Source: Anaerolineales bacterium (GTDB taxonomy: Bacteria; Chloroflexota; Anaerolineae; Anaerolineales; UBA11579). From it: DNA of 49,247 nucleotides. Shown here one piece after another: positions 1 to 9,742 of this stretch. How positions within the stretch are numbered: the first letter of the stretch is position 1; each line of letters begins with the position of its first letter. Location of the stretch: positions 1 to 49,247 of the forward strand of contig JANWHN010000087.1 in the NCBI GenBank assembly GCA_025450445.1, read 5' to 3'. Position numbers and translations under genes: made by a program. Under the pieces are notes generated by a model. That model was not told where the DNA came from and made no database searches. It worked only from the letters and a program-made list of their open reading frames with translations.

Positions 1-96
1 ATGCAGGCTGGCTATGCACTTGGTTATCGCAAGGATGCTGACCTGCGCTGTGAGCTGCCCGCTTATGACGCCGCGGCTTGGCAAGCTGAACATTAA
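1..96 (+). CDS. C-terminal fragment of an unidentified protein upstream of etfB (probably truncated by window edge)
   Basis: Open frame from base 1 to TAA at 94-96 ([31 protein letters not shown]); too short to assign. Confidence 0.3.
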   Translation: MQAGYALGYRKDADLRCELPAYDAAAWQAEH

Positions 97-114
97 TTCC
101 GTTCGGAGGATCGT

Positions 115-894
115 TTGAAAATAGCTGTCTTTATAAAACAGGTGCCCGACTCGGCTGCCAAGATCGCAGTTGAGAACGGCGTTGTGAAATGGGGTGATGC
201 CCCACTGGTGATCAACCCATGGGACGAATATGCGGTGGAAGCTGCGCTCCAGCTTGCCGAGAAGCACGGCGGCGAAGTAACGGCTTTCAGCATGGGCGGC
301 GACAGCTCAAAGGAAGCACTGAAGCATGCCCTGGCGATGGGTTGCGGCAATGCCGTCTTGATCAACGACGCGGCCCTTGCTGCGGTTGATGCGGCTGGCA
401 GCGCGCGGGTGTTTGCCGCAGCCGTGAAAAAGCTGGGCGATGCTGACCTGGCTGTTTTCGGGAAGCAGGCAATTGATTCGGACACAGGATTAGTAACAGC
501 CATGACAGCTCGTGTTTTGGGCTGGCCGGCGCTTACCCTGGTCGCTTTGGTGGCTGAGCTAGACGCAAGCGCAAAGACCATTAGGGTGGAGCGCGGGGTC
601 GAAGAAGGCCGCCAAGTTGTCGACAGTAAACTGCCAGCAGTATTGAGCATCATCAAAGACTTTGGCGAGCCGCGCTACCCCTCCTTTATGGGAATTCGCA
701 AGGCGTCCAAAGCTGAGATAGGAACCTGGACGCTGGACGACTTGGGCATCAGCGCACCGGACGCGAAAGTTTCATGGCCCGAGCTGATCAGCCCACCTAA
801 GCGGGACGTAACTACCGAAATGATCACAGGCAGCAGCCCGGAAGAAATTGCCAACACCTTGGCTGACAAGATCATCACCGAAGGGGTGCTGTAA
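115..894 (+). CDS. etfB: Electron transfer flavoprotein subunit beta
   Basis: KIAVFIKQVPDSAAKI...INPWDEYAVEAALQL, typical ETF-beta N-terminus; TTG start; overlaps etfA. Confidence 0.95.
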   Translation: MKIAVFIKQVPDSAAKIAVENGVVKWGDAPLVINPWDEYAVEAALQLAEKHGGEVTAFSMGGDSSKEALKHALAMGCGNAVLINDAALAAVDAAGSARVFAAAVKKLGDADLAVFGKQAIDSDTGLVTAMTARVLGWPALTLVALVAELDASAKTIRVERGVEEGRQVVDSKLPAVLSIIKDFGEPRYPSFMGIRKASKAEIGTWTLDDLGISAPDAKVSWPELISPPKRDVTTEMITGSSPEEIANTLADKIITEGVL

Positions 895-1925
895 TGGCCG
901 GCAAGATCTGGGTTTACATCGACCATTTCAAAGGGAAACCCCTGCCCGCTTCTTGGGAAGCAGTAAGTGCCGGCGCGAAATTGGGCGAGGTAACCGCGCT
1001 GGCATTTGGGCAAGATGCGGAAGCATTGGCAAAACAGGCAATCCACTATGGCGCCAGCGACGCATTCTTCGCGGACGATGCCGGCCTAGCTGACTTCCGT
1101 GGCGAGCCGTACGCTTCGCTGATCTCTAAATTGGCAAAAGAACACCAACCCGAAGCGATCCTGTTCCCGGGCAGCACCCGTGGCCGCGAACTGGCGGCGA
1201 TGGCAGCTATCGATCTGGACAGCGGCGTGCTGCCGGATGTGATCGAGATCAAGGATGAAGGCGAAAAGCTAGCTGCTGTGCGCCCTATTTATGCTGGCAA
1301 ACTGTTTTCGAAAGTCGTGTGTAATTCAAAACCAGCGCTGCTTACACTGCGCGTGCGCGCCTTTGGCAAACCGGTGGTGGACACCGGGCGAAGCGGCACG
1401 ACGACGAAAGTGGAAGCCGCAATTGCTGAAAAGGACATCGCAACCAAGATCGCGGAATACAAAACAGTAGAAGGTCGCGTGAGCTTGGGTGATGCGGCGG
1501 TCATTGTTTCAGGCGGACGCGGCACCTCAAATAACCCGAACCTTACGCCTCCCGCAGAAATCACGGACGAGAAGCAAAAGGAAATTTGGCGTGCACAACA
1601 AGGCTTCAAGATGATCGGCGAGCTGGCTGGGGTACTGAGCGCTGCAGTCGGCGCCAGCCGAGCTGCGGTGGACGCAGGCTACGTGCCTTACCGGCATCAA
1701 GTTGGGCAGACGGGCAAAGTGGTTTCGCCGGATCTGTATATTGCGCTGGGGATTTCTGGGGCGATCCAGCATTTGGCCGGCATGCGTACCAGCAAAGTCA
1801 TTGTGGCAGTAAACAAAGATCCGGACGCGCCGATCTTCAAGATGTCGCGCTTCGGCGTAGTCGGCGACTTGTATGAGATCGTGCCAGCGCTGACCAAAGC
1901 ATTCAAAGAAAGATTGCATAAATAG
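894..1925 (+). CDS. etfA: Electron transfer flavoprotein subunit alpha
   Basis: C-terminal FAD domain VSGGRG...[45 protein letters not shown]. Confidence 0.95.
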   Translation: MAGKIWVYIDHFKGKPLPASWEAVSAGAKLGEVTALAFGQDAEALAKQAIHYGASDAFFADDAGLADFRGEPYASLISKLAKEHQPEAILFPGSTRGRELAAMAAIDLDSGVLPDVIEIKDEGEKLAAVRPIYAGKLFSKVVCNSKPALLTLRVRAFGKPVVDTGRSGTTTKVEAAIAEKDIATKIAEYKTVEGRVSLGDAAVIVSGGRGTSNNPNLTPPAEITDEKQKEIWRAQQGFKMIGELAGVLSAAVGASRAAVDAGYVPYRHQVGQTGKVVSPDLYIALGISGAIQHLAGMRTSKVIVAVNKDPDAPIFKMSRFGVVGDLYEIVPALTKAFKERLHK

Positions 1926-1935
1926 TAAGCTCAAG

Positions 1936-1960
1936 AAAAGTGCAGCTTAGCTGCACTTTT
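1936..1960 (+). terminator. Intrinsic terminator after etfA
   Basis: AAAAGTGCAGC-TTA-GCTGCACTTTT perfect hairpin with T-rich tail. Confidence 0.85.
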
Positions 1961-1976
1961 CATTTAATACAGGGAT

Positions 1977-3161
1977 ATGAAAGCTAGCAGCACAACAATA
2001 CTGATCGGATACCTGGCGTTCGGGACTTTCGGAATTTACGAAGGTCTGCTGGGCGTAGTTTGGCCGGCGATGAGCGAAACGTTTGGCGTTTCGCTCGACA
2101 CGCTGGGGGTGCTGCTGATCGCTGGCCTATTCGGATTCGTTCTGGTCAGTTTCACCAGCGGCTCGCTGATCCGTTGGCGATCGATACATTGGGTCTTGCT
2201 CGCAGGCACCACCATTCGCACAATTGGATATCTGGGGATGGCTTTTTCGCCGGTGTGGGAAGGCGTAATCGCGTCAGTGTTGCTGCTGACGATGGGCGGG
2301 GGCGCGATCGACACGAGCCTGAACGGATTCGTATCTACACAGGGAAACTCGCGGCAAATGAACTGGCTGCACGCAAGCTTCGGTGTTGGAGCAACAGTCG
2401 GGCCGTTCCTGGCCGCGGCGATCATTGGGCTGGGTGGCGATTGGCGAGTGAGCTTTGCAGTAGTAGCCGCTATGCAGGGGTTGGCTGCTTTGCTGGTTGC
2501 GCTGACCGCGCCTTCTTGGAAAGTTAAATTAGTCGAGACAAAGGAAGAAGTAAAACCTGAGGCTAGCCTGGCTTCGACAATCAGATTGCGGGCGGTCTGG
2601 CTGGGGATTTTGTTCTTCTTCCTATATACAGGCACCGAGTTGAGCGCGGGGCAATGGAGCTTTGCCTTGTTCGCGCTGGGGCGTGGCGTGCCCGAGGTAA
2701 TAGCCAGCTACTGGGTTGGCATATTCTGGGGAACCTTCACGATCGGTCGAATTCTGTTTGGGTTCGTTGCGGACAAGTGGCAGCCCAAGCTGATGTTGAG
2801 GATCTCGCTGGTCGGCGTGGTCCTGGGAGCCGGGCTTTTTTGGTGGAGCCCACTAGCCGCTTGGGTCGGGTTTGCTGGACTGGCGTTGATGGGGTTGGCG
2901 CTGGCGCCGCTGTTCCCGACCTTGATTGCCGGCACGCTCGGCCGGGTGAGCATAACCCACGTGGCCAACACGATCGGCTTCCAGATCGCCGCGGCCGGGC
3001 TGGGCGGCTCGATCATCACTAGCGCTGTCGGCGTATTGGCGGAGTCTCAAGGGCTGGAATGGATCGGCGGAAGCGTATTTGTTCTATCTGTTGTTATGCT
3101 TGCAGTCTACGAACTGCTTGAATACCTAGCGATTCGCGAAACAATAAAAAGACCGGCATAA
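1977..3161 (+). CDS. MFS transporter
   Basis: About 12 hydrophobic segments; MFS-type glycine-rich TM pattern; SD-like aggga upstream. Confidence 0.85.
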   Translation: MKASSTTILIGYLAFGTFGIYEGLLGVVWPAMSETFGVSLDTLGVLLIAGLFGFVLVSFTSGSLIRWRSIHWVLLAGTTIRTIGYLGMAFSPVWEGVIASVLLLTMGGGAIDTSLNGFVSTQGNSRQMNWLHASFGVGATVGPFLAAAIIGLGGDWRVSFAVVAAMQGLAALLVALTAPSWKVKLVETKEEVKPEASLASTIRLRAVWLGILFFFLYTGTELSAGQWSFALFALGRGVPEVIASYWVGIFWGTFTIGRILFGFVADKWQPKLMLRISLVGVVLGAGLFWWSPLAAWVGFAGLALMGLALAPLFPTLIAGTLGRVSITHVANTIGFQIAAAGLGGSIITSAVGVLAESQGLEWIGGSVFVLSVVMLAVYELLEYLAIRETIKRPA

Positions 3162-3178
3162 GCCGGTCTTTTTATTGT
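3141..3178. terminator. Bidirectional intrinsic terminator between the MFS gene and the convergent lipoprotein gene
   Basis: ACAATAAAAAGACCGGC-ATAA-GCCGGTCTTTTTATTGT, perfect 17-bp arms. Confidence 0.92.
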
Positions 3179-3185
3179 CTAGAGA

Positions 3186-3635
3186 TTATCCTGGATACGT
3201 GAATTCGCCGACCAACTGGCCGTTAACCAAAACGCTATAGGTGCCGTCAGCAGCACCGGTCATGGGGATCGAGACATTCTCATCGAAAGGCTGCAAGACC
3301 TGGGTGCACATGACCATCGGATTGACTAGCGAATAGACGCGCACATGGATCTCGTTCTGAGAATTAGGTGCGGAGACATCAGCTTGGAAATGGTGGCAAG
3401 GCGTGGGTAAATTGCCAACAAGATGGAGATTGATCTGGACGGGGTAACTTTCCATGATCAGCAGGTCGGAGGAATCAATGAAGACTGCTCCTTCTTGCAT
3501 ATCGCCCAGGTCGCGAGTTGAAGTTGGCATAGGTTGTGGGTCGCTGGGCTGCGAAGTAACCGGAGTGTCAGCCCCGACGCAAGCGGCAAGGAAAAGGACA
3601 AGAACTGTTAGAGTAGCAAGTAAATGTCGAGGCAT
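3186..3635 (-). CDS. Small putative lipoprotein
   Basis: Signal peptide with lipobox-like LAAC; Thr/Pro/Ser linker. Confidence 0.7.
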   Translation of the reverse strand: MPRHLLATLTVLVLFLAACVGADTPVTSQPSDPQPMPTSTRDLGDMQEGAVFIDSSDLLIMESYPVQINLHLVGNLPTPCHHFQADVSAPNSQNEIHVRVYSLVNPMVMCTQVLQPFDENVSIPMTGAADGTYSVLVNGQLVGEFTYPG

Positions 3636-3763
3636 AGTTTCCTTTCATGTTGTTAACGTATTTCATCGTAGCTTAGTTCCTTCTCATTGACCAACGAATT
3701 AATCGTAGATAAATGCACCGCTAAAACAGCGCCCGATTGTGGAAAACGATACAATGGAAAACG

Positions 3764-4543
3764 ATGAGCCAATCACTCAATAAACTAGAGGCGCGCTTGC
3801 AGCGCCTGATCGAAGAGGGAACAGCACGGCTCTTCGCATCCCAAGATACTCGCGGACTCCTGGCTTCCCGGCTAATCGAAGCCATGCAAGCCGAGGTGAC
3901 TTTCGGCCAGGCAGACCAGCTGCTAGCACCCAGCACGTACACTATTCATTCTAATAGCGAGCACGCCGCGGCACTCAAATCCAACCAAGTGCTATTGGAC
4001 GAACTCTCGACCGCACTGAAAAGGGCCGCGTCCGAATCCGGGATCCAGCTTGCCGGGGAGCCAGTGCTGCATATTGCTCCGGCAGAAGAATTGCAAGCCG
4101 GCGAATTCCGCGTGCGCTGCGCGGGCTTGGGTGAAAGGCTGCAGAGCACGCAGTCGCTGCGGACGAATGGAACACCCCTCCAGCATCAGATCCCTAACGG
4201 CGCATTTTTTATCGTGGGCGGCGCCCAGATCTTCCAGCTCAAACTGCCAATCGTCAATATCGGGCGCAAGAATGATAATCACCTCGTCGTCGAAAACCCG
4301 CAGATCTCGCGCCGCCACGCCCAATTGCGCGCAATTGCCGGCAGCTATCACTTCTTCGATCTTGGCTCGACTGGCGGATCGCAGATCAACGGCGTAGACG
4401 TAAAGAGCGCAGCGCTGCTGACCGGGGACGTGATCAGCCTGGCCGGTGTTGTCCCATTGATCTATAGCCAGGATGAAACGAAGACCGTTTCAGTGACGCA
4501 GGAATACAAACCCGGAGAAAACGGCCGCACATCCACTTTTTAA
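3764..4543 (+). CDS. DUF3662 (FhaA N-terminal-like) plus FHA domain protein
   Basis: MSQSLNKLEARLQRLIEEGTARLF... and VNIGRKNDNHLVVENPQISRRHAQLRA...GSTGGSQING FHA core; ORF 3737 trimmed to ATG 3764. Confidence 0.85.
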   Translation: MSQSLNKLEARLQRLIEEGTARLFASQDTRGLLASRLIEAMQAEVTFGQADQLLAPSTYTIHSNSEHAAALKSNQVLLDELSTALKRAASESGIQLAGEPVLHIAPAEELQAGEFRVRCAGLGERLQSTQSLRTNGTPLQHQIPNGAFFIVGGAQIFQLKLPIVNIGRKNDNHLVVENPQISRRHAQLRAIAGSYHFFDLGSTGGSQINGVDVKSAALLTGDVISLAGVVPLIYSQDETKTVSVTQEYKPGENGRTSTF

Positions 4544-4551
4544 TAGTGTGA

Positions 4552-5001
4552 ATGGAAAATTTCAGCGCGTATCTTTTATTGGCCCTGCGCCTGCTTCTGG
4601 CGCTGGCACTTTACGCATTCCTCGGTTGGACCTTTTACATCATCTGGCGCGACCTGCGCCAACAGGCTGAAAGCCTGACGCATCTGCGAGTGCCACCGTT
4701 ATTGATCTCCCAAATTGGCGAAAATGGCCTTGGCGAACAATTGCGCTTCACCGCGCCCGAGATCGTGATCGGCAGGCACCCGAACTGCGAGTGGGTGCTG
4801 GCAAACGAAACCGTTTCGACCAAACATGCGCGGCTGCTATTCCATCATGACCAATGGTGGCTGGAAGACCTGCATTCCAGGAACGGCACGTTTCTCAACG
4901 AACAAATTCTGACTTCACCGGTCGTCCTGGCAAATGACGATAGAGTACGATGTGGTCAGGTGAATTTTGACATTCGGTTTGAAGAATTGAGCAAGAAATG
5001 A
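4552..5001 (+). CDS. Membrane-anchored FHA domain protein (FhaB-like)
   Basis: One TM then IVIGRHPNCEWVLANETVSTKHARLLF...LEDLHSRNGTFLN. Confidence 0.9.
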   Translation: MENFSAYLLLALRLLLALALYAFLGWTFYIIWRDLRQQAESLTHLRVPPLLISQIGENGLGEQLRFTAPEIVIGRHPNCEWVLANETVSTKHARLLFHHDQWWLEDLHSRNGTFLNEQILTSPVVLANDDRVRCGQVNFDIRFEELSKK

Positions 5002-5864
5002 ACAAGAAACCGGTCCTAGGGATCATTGGCGGCTCCGGCATTTATTCGATGCCGGGCCTCAAAGCTGTCGAAGAAAAGAAGGTCAGCACTCCGTTCGGCG
5101 CGCCAAGCTCGCCAGTCGTGATTGGCACGCTTTCGGGAACGCGGGTCGCCTTCCTCGCCCGACATGGCGTAGGCCACACGATCCCGCCGACAATGGTGAA
5201 CTATCGCGCCAACATTTACGCACTCAAATCGCTGGGCTTGCGCTTCGTAGCCGCGGTCAGCGCCTGCGGCTCGCTCCGCGAAGATTACGCCCCAGGGCAC
5301 GTCGTCATTCCCGACCAGCTAGTCGATGCGACCAGCCGCCGGGAGCGCTCCTATTTTGATCATGTCGGATTGGTTGCCCATGTTGGCGTAGCCGAACCTT
5401 TTTGCAATGATTTTGCCGCCCAGCTTTTCCAAGCCTGTGAGAAGGCCGGCGGAAAGGTACATGAAGGCGGAACTTACATCACCGTTGAAGGACCGCGATT
5501 TTCCACTAGAGCCGAATCGAATAGTTTCCGCGCGTCGGGCTATTCGATCATTGGCATGACCACCTCGCCCGAAGCATTCCTGGCCCGCGAAGCCGAGCTG
5601 TGTTACGCGGTGATGGCGCATGTGACCGATTACGACGTGTGGCACGAAGAGCCGGTAAGCGTCGATATGGTCATGAGCACAATGCATGAGAACACCGAAC
5701 TGGCTCAAGGGGCGATACGCCATTTGGCTGAGGACCTGAATGAAAAGCAACAATGTGATTGCGACACCGCATTGGCGAATGCCCTTGTGACCAACCGCAA
5801 GAACGTTTCTAAGACCGTGCGCAAAAAACTAGGAATTCTCGTCGACAAATATTTACCGAAATGA
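4998..5864 (+). CDS. mtnP: S-methyl-5'-thioadenosine phosphorylase
   Basis: LGIIGGSGIYSMPGL...FLARHGVGHTIPPTMVNYRANIYALKSLG...TYITVEGPRFSTRAES; 4-nt overlaps on both sides. Confidence 0.93.
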   Translation: MNKKPVLGIIGGSGIYSMPGLKAVEEKKVSTPFGAPSSPVVIGTLSGTRVAFLARHGVGHTIPPTMVNYRANIYALKSLGLRFVAAVSACGSLREDYAPGHVVIPDQLVDATSRRERSYFDHVGLVAHVGVAEPFCNDFAAQLFQACEKAGGKVHEGGTYITVEGPRFSTRAESNSFRASGYSIIGMTTSPEAFLAREAELCYAVMAHVTDYDVWHEEPVSVDMVMSTMHENTELAQGAIRHLAEDLNEKQQCDCDTALANALVTNRKNVSKTVRKKLGILVDKYLPK

Positions 5865-8503
5865 ACGTCGCGCAAGCTATTCGGCGGTGGATGCCCGCCA
5901 GCAACTCCGCCAGCTTGATAAGGCTGGCGGGTTTGTTTCTGGGGTTTTACGCGCTGGCGCTCACTCTGGCGCCGGCTGTGCGCGACCGCTCCTTCGATGG
6001 CTTGAGCGAGCTGAATTGGGGACATTGGTTTGGGATGCTGATGTGGGCGGTGTCCTTTTATTTTCTGGATCGGCGCATCCGCAAAGAGTTGCCGAATCGC
6101 GATGTTTTCATCGTTCCATTGGTCGCCATACTTTCTGGCTGGGGACTGCTAACGATCTGGCGACTGACGCCGTTCTTCGGCTTTCGCCAAACATTATGGC
6201 TCGGGCTTGGTACTGCTTTTTTTATCTTAGCCTTGCGCTACAAAAACGAGATCCTGAACGCACTGCGCCGCTATAAATACCTTTGGCTGCTTGCCGGATT
6301 TTTACTGACCGCCCTAACTTTTCTCTTTGGCACCAACCCATCCGGCATTGGGCCGGACCTGTGGTTGGGATGCTGCGGAATTTATTTCCAGCCATCTGAG
6401 CCCCTGAAATTACTGTTGATCATTTACCTTGCAGCATATCTCGCAGATCGTCAACCGCTGATGTCGGGGCTCGTGCCGCTGCTTGCCCCAACAGTGTTGA
6501 TGGCTGGGATCGCGTTGATGCTGTTGCTCGTGCAACGCGATCTTGGAACCGCCTGGGTTTTTGTTTTTATCTACACGATCTTGATCTATGTTGCCTCAGG
6601 CAAACGGCGCGTTCTCGTTTCAAGTTTGCTGACCCTCGCGCTTGCGCTGATCGCCGGGTACTTTTTAGTGGGGCTTGTCCACGCCCGAATTGATTCGTGG
6701 ATCAACCCATGGCTCGACCCGAGCGGAAGTTCGTATCAGATCGTGCAAGGCTTGCTGGCGCTGGCCGCTGGCGGCATTTTTGGGCGCGGGCCGGGGCTGG
6801 GCAGCCCAGGGTTTGTGCCGGTCTCGCACAGCGATTTTATTTTCACATCCATCGCCGAAGAAAGCGGTCTCATTGGTGCGATCGCGCTGCTGTTGATCGT
6901 TTTACTGCTCAGCCTACGCGCCCTGCGCATTTCATTACTGGCCCGAGACGCTTACCAACGCTATCTGGCCGTCGGGGTGTGCGCGTATTTAGCGAGCCAA
7001 AGCCTGCTCATCGTGGGGGGCAACATCCGCATGCTTCCGCTGACCGGGGTAACGCTGCCATTTGTTTCTTATGGCGGCTCGTCCCTGCTCACCTCTTTTG
7101 TCGCCCTGCTGCTGCTGTGTTTGGTGAGCAACGAAACCGTGAACCGTGCCACCCCGGTCTCGCGGACGCGCACCACACAAGGCGTTGGCGCGGGACTATT
7201 GGTCGCGTTCGGCATTGCCGCGCTGATCTGCGGCTGGTGGGCCGTCACCCGCGGGCCAGACCTGCTGACCCGCAACGACAATGCCCGGCGCTCGCTCTCG
7301 GATCGTTACGTGCCGCGCGGTGCGTTCCTCGATCGCAACGGCCAATTGTTGAGCGAAACAATTGGTGAGGGAGGCAACTACCAACGCCAGTATCTGCATC
7401 CGGAGCTGAGCAGCGTGCTGGGTTACACGCACCCAAATTTCGGCCAGGCAGGTTTTGAGTCCGGCCTGGATCCTATTTTGCGCGGCGAAGAATTTCAGCC
7501 TGCGCTGGATCTATGGTTGAACCATGTACTGTACGGCCAGCCCTCGCCGGGCTTGGATATTCGCCTGAGCCTTGACCTGAAGTTGGAGCAACAAGCGGCT
7601 GAGCTGCTGGCAAACGAGGCTGGCGCAGCAGTCGTGTTGAACGCCAGCAACGGCGAAATCCTGGGCATGATTTCGCAACCAACATTCGACTCCAACAATC
7701 TCAATGAGAATTGGGAGACGCTGTTGGATTCTTCCGGCTCGCCATTATTGAATCGCGCAACACAAGGCGCCTATCCCACCGGAACGGCGCTCGGTCCTTT
7801 CCTGCTCGCTGCCGCCCGCGCCCAAAGCACAATCCCCGATCCGCCGGCCGAGTTGAGTTTTGCTGTTGACGATTTGCAACTGGAGTGCGTCCGCCAGCCG
7901 CTGGACGCGGCGGTGTGGAGCGAACTGGTCGCGGCGGCCTGCCCCGGCGCGCTGGCCGAACTAGGGATCGCGCTGGGTGGTGAAAATTTATTAGCTTTGT
8001 TCGATGATCTCGGCTTTTATACGGCGCCTGCTCTCGACCTCGATTTGCGCGCCCAAACCATGCCGAGCACGCTGGAACGCCCGGGCAATGCCGGAGTTGG
8101 CCGGGACGAATTGCGCATCAGCCCATTGCAAATGGCGCTGGCCGCCGCGGCACTCACCCATTACGGGCAGATGCCCGCGCCCCAGATCGCGCTGGAAGTC
8201 GAAACCGTTGAAGGCGGCTGGCGCCAGTTGCAGCCAGAGGGAGAGCCGGTCCAAGCGCTGAACAATACGTTGGCGCAAGCGACTGCGCAGAATTTGGCCA
8301 GCGCAACCCTCCCGATCTGGGAAGTTACCGGGCGGGCTATTGGCGATGACGGGCAGATCTACATTTGGTACTTGGCTGGCACTCTGTCGGAGCAAACCGA
8401 AGAAGGCGAGGCTCGTTCAGTTGTAATTTTGCTGGAAAGCGACAAGCCTGCCTTGGCGCTTTCCATCGGGCAAGCCCTATTGCTGGCGGCGATGGGTCAG
8501 TAA
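5861..8503 (+). CDS. SEDS (FtsW/RodA) polymerase fused to a degenerate class B penicillin-binding protein module
   Basis: N-terminal ~430 aa SEDS core (FQPSEPLKL, QRDLGTAWVF, GRGPGLGSPGFVPVSHSDFIFTSIAEESG), then a second TM and PBP module (RGAFLDRNGQLLSE... NRATQGAYPTGTALG). Confidence 0.92.
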   Translation: MNVAQAIRRWMPASNSASLIRLAGLFLGFYALALTLAPAVRDRSFDGLSELNWGHWFGMLMWAVSFYFLDRRIRKELPNRDVFIVPLVAILSGWGLLTIWRLTPFFGFRQTLWLGLGTAFFILALRYKNEILNALRRYKYLWLLAGFLLTALTFLFGTNPSGIGPDLWLGCCGIYFQPSEPLKLLLIIYLAAYLADRQPLMSGLVPLLAPTVLMAGIALMLLLVQRDLGTAWVFVFIYTILIYVASGKRRVLVSSLLTLALALIAGYFLVGLVHARIDSWINPWLDPSGSSYQIVQGLLALAAGGIFGRGPGLGSPGFVPVSHSDFIFTSIAEESGLIGAIALLLIVLLLSLRALRISLLARDAYQRYLAVGVCAYLASQSLLIVGGNIRMLPLTGVTLPFVSYGGSSLLTSFVALLLLCLVSNETVNRATPVSRTRTTQGVGAGLLVAFGIAALICGWWAVTRGPDLLTRNDNARRSLSDRYVPRGAFLDRNGQLLSETIGEGGNYQRQYLHPELSSVLGYTHPNFGQAGFESGLDPILRGEEFQPALDLWLNHVLYGQPSPGLDIRLSLDLKLEQQAAELLANEAGAAVVLNASNGEILGMISQPTFDSNNLNENWETLLDSSGSPLLNRATQGAYPTGTALGPFLLAAARAQSTIPDPPAELSFAVDDLQLECVRQPLDAAVWSELVAAACPGALAELGIALGGENLLALFDDLGFYTAPALDLDLRAQTMPSTLERPGNAGVGRDELRISPLQMALAAAALTHYGQMPAPQIALEVETVEGGWRQLQPEGEPVQALNNTLAQATAQNLASATLPIWEVTGRAIGDDGQIYIWYLAGTLSEQTEEGEARSVVILLESDKPALALSIGQALLLAAMGQ

Positions 8504-8513
8504 GCTTTACGGC

Positions 8514-9728
8514 TTACTTTTCAACGCGGACAAAGCGGCGCTTACCGGCTTGCAGAACGCCCGGTCCAGGGAACGGCTGATTCGGGTCCGTGAGGACGGC
8601 ACCATCCAAGCGCACGCCGTTCTGCTCGATCAGCCGCTTTCCCTCACCTTTGCTCTTCGCCATACCCGTCTCGACCAATACGTCCAGCACCGTTTGCTTT
8701 GCCTTTAACTTATACGTCTCCAGATCCTCGGGCGCATTCCCTTTTTGGAACACGCGCACAAAGTTTTCCTGCGCGGATTTTGCTTCAGCCTTGCCATAGA
8801 AAATTTCGGTGATCTCTGAGGCGATCTCCGCTTTGAGATCACGCGGGTGCAAGCTGCCATCTGCGGTTGCCTTTTCTTTGGCAGCGATCTCGCTGGCGGT
8901 CCAGCGCGTGACCATGCGCATGAAGTGCCCCATTGCTTTATCGGGCACGCTCATCACTTTGCCGTACATGTCGTTGGCATCCGTGTTGAGCGGGATGTGA
9001 TTCCCGAGCGACTTGCTCATCTTCACTTCGCCGTCAGTGCCGGGCAAGATACCCATGATGATCCCAATGTTGGGTTGCGCTCCCAGCCCGGTCATCAGCT
9101 TGCGCGCCGCGGTGACAATGTTGAACAGCTGGTCGGTGCCCCCCACCTGAACATCGGCCTTGAGCATGTAGGCGTCGTAGCCTTGCATGAGCGAGTAAAA
9201 GGTCTCGTGCAAATAAATGGGATCACCCTTTTCCCACCGAAGATGGAAATTCTCGCGGGTCAGGAATTGCTGAATGGTGAAGTTGGAAGCGAACTGGATC
9301 AGCTCGCCAAACGAAACTTCCGAAAGCCATTCGGCGTTGTAGCGGACCTTGGTTTTTTTCCGATCCAGCACCCGAAAAGCCTGGTTCGCGTAAGTCTGGG
9401 CATTGCGCTCAACATCTTCTGCCGTAAGCTGCGGGCGCAACTGGTCTTTATCCGATGGATCTCCGATCAGCGAGGTGAACGTGCCAATGAGGAATGTGAC
9501 CTCGTGTCCAAGCTCCTGGAACTGACGTAGCTTGCGCATCGGGATCGTGTGGCCAAGATGCAGGTCCGTGGTGCGCGGGTCAAAGCCACAATATACACGC
9601 AGCTTGCGCCCGTTCTTCTCGGCTTCGGTCAGTCGCTGGCGCAGCTCGGTTTCCATTGCGGCGCGCAGCTTGTCGTCGCCGTACTCGGTGCCTTGCATCA
9701 GCGTTGCGATCTGTTCGTCGATCTTCAT
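8514..9728 (-). CDS. tyrS: Tyrosyl-tRNA synthetase
   Basis: YCGFDPRTTDLHLGHTIPMRKLRQFQELGH; QVGGTDQLFNIV; KMSKS; C-terminal S4-like domain. Confidence 0.96.
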   Translation of the reverse strand: MKIDEQIATLMQGTEYGDDKLRAAMETELRQRLTEAEKNGRKLRVYCGFDPRTTDLHLGHTIPMRKLRQFQELGHEVTFLIGTFTSLIGDPSDKDQLRPQLTAEDVERNAQTYANQAFRVLDRKKTKVRYNAEWLSEVSFGELIQFASNFTIQQFLTRENFHLRWEKGDPIYLHETFYSLMQGYDAYMLKADVQVGGTDQLFNIVTAARKLMTGLGAQPNIGIIMGILPGTDGEVKMSKSLGNHIPLNTDANDMYGKVMSVPDKAMGHFMRMVTRWTASEIAAKEKATADGSLHPRDLKAEIASEITEIFYGKAEAKSAQENFVRVFQKGNAPEDLETYKLKAKQTVLDVLVETGMAKSKGEGKRLIEQNGVRLDGAVLTDPNQPFPGPGVLQAGKRRFVRVEK

Positions 9729-9742
9729 ACTCTCTCCAGGTT

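Noticed and set aside
93-656. 187-aa minus-strand ORF antisense to etfB
   Set aside because: Shadow ORF of a high-confidence coding gene; low-complexity Ala/Ser composition and no family signature. The same reasoning applies to the many other antisense/overlapping ORFs in the track (e.g. 2036-2635, 12512-13015, 26286-26855, 42519-43127).
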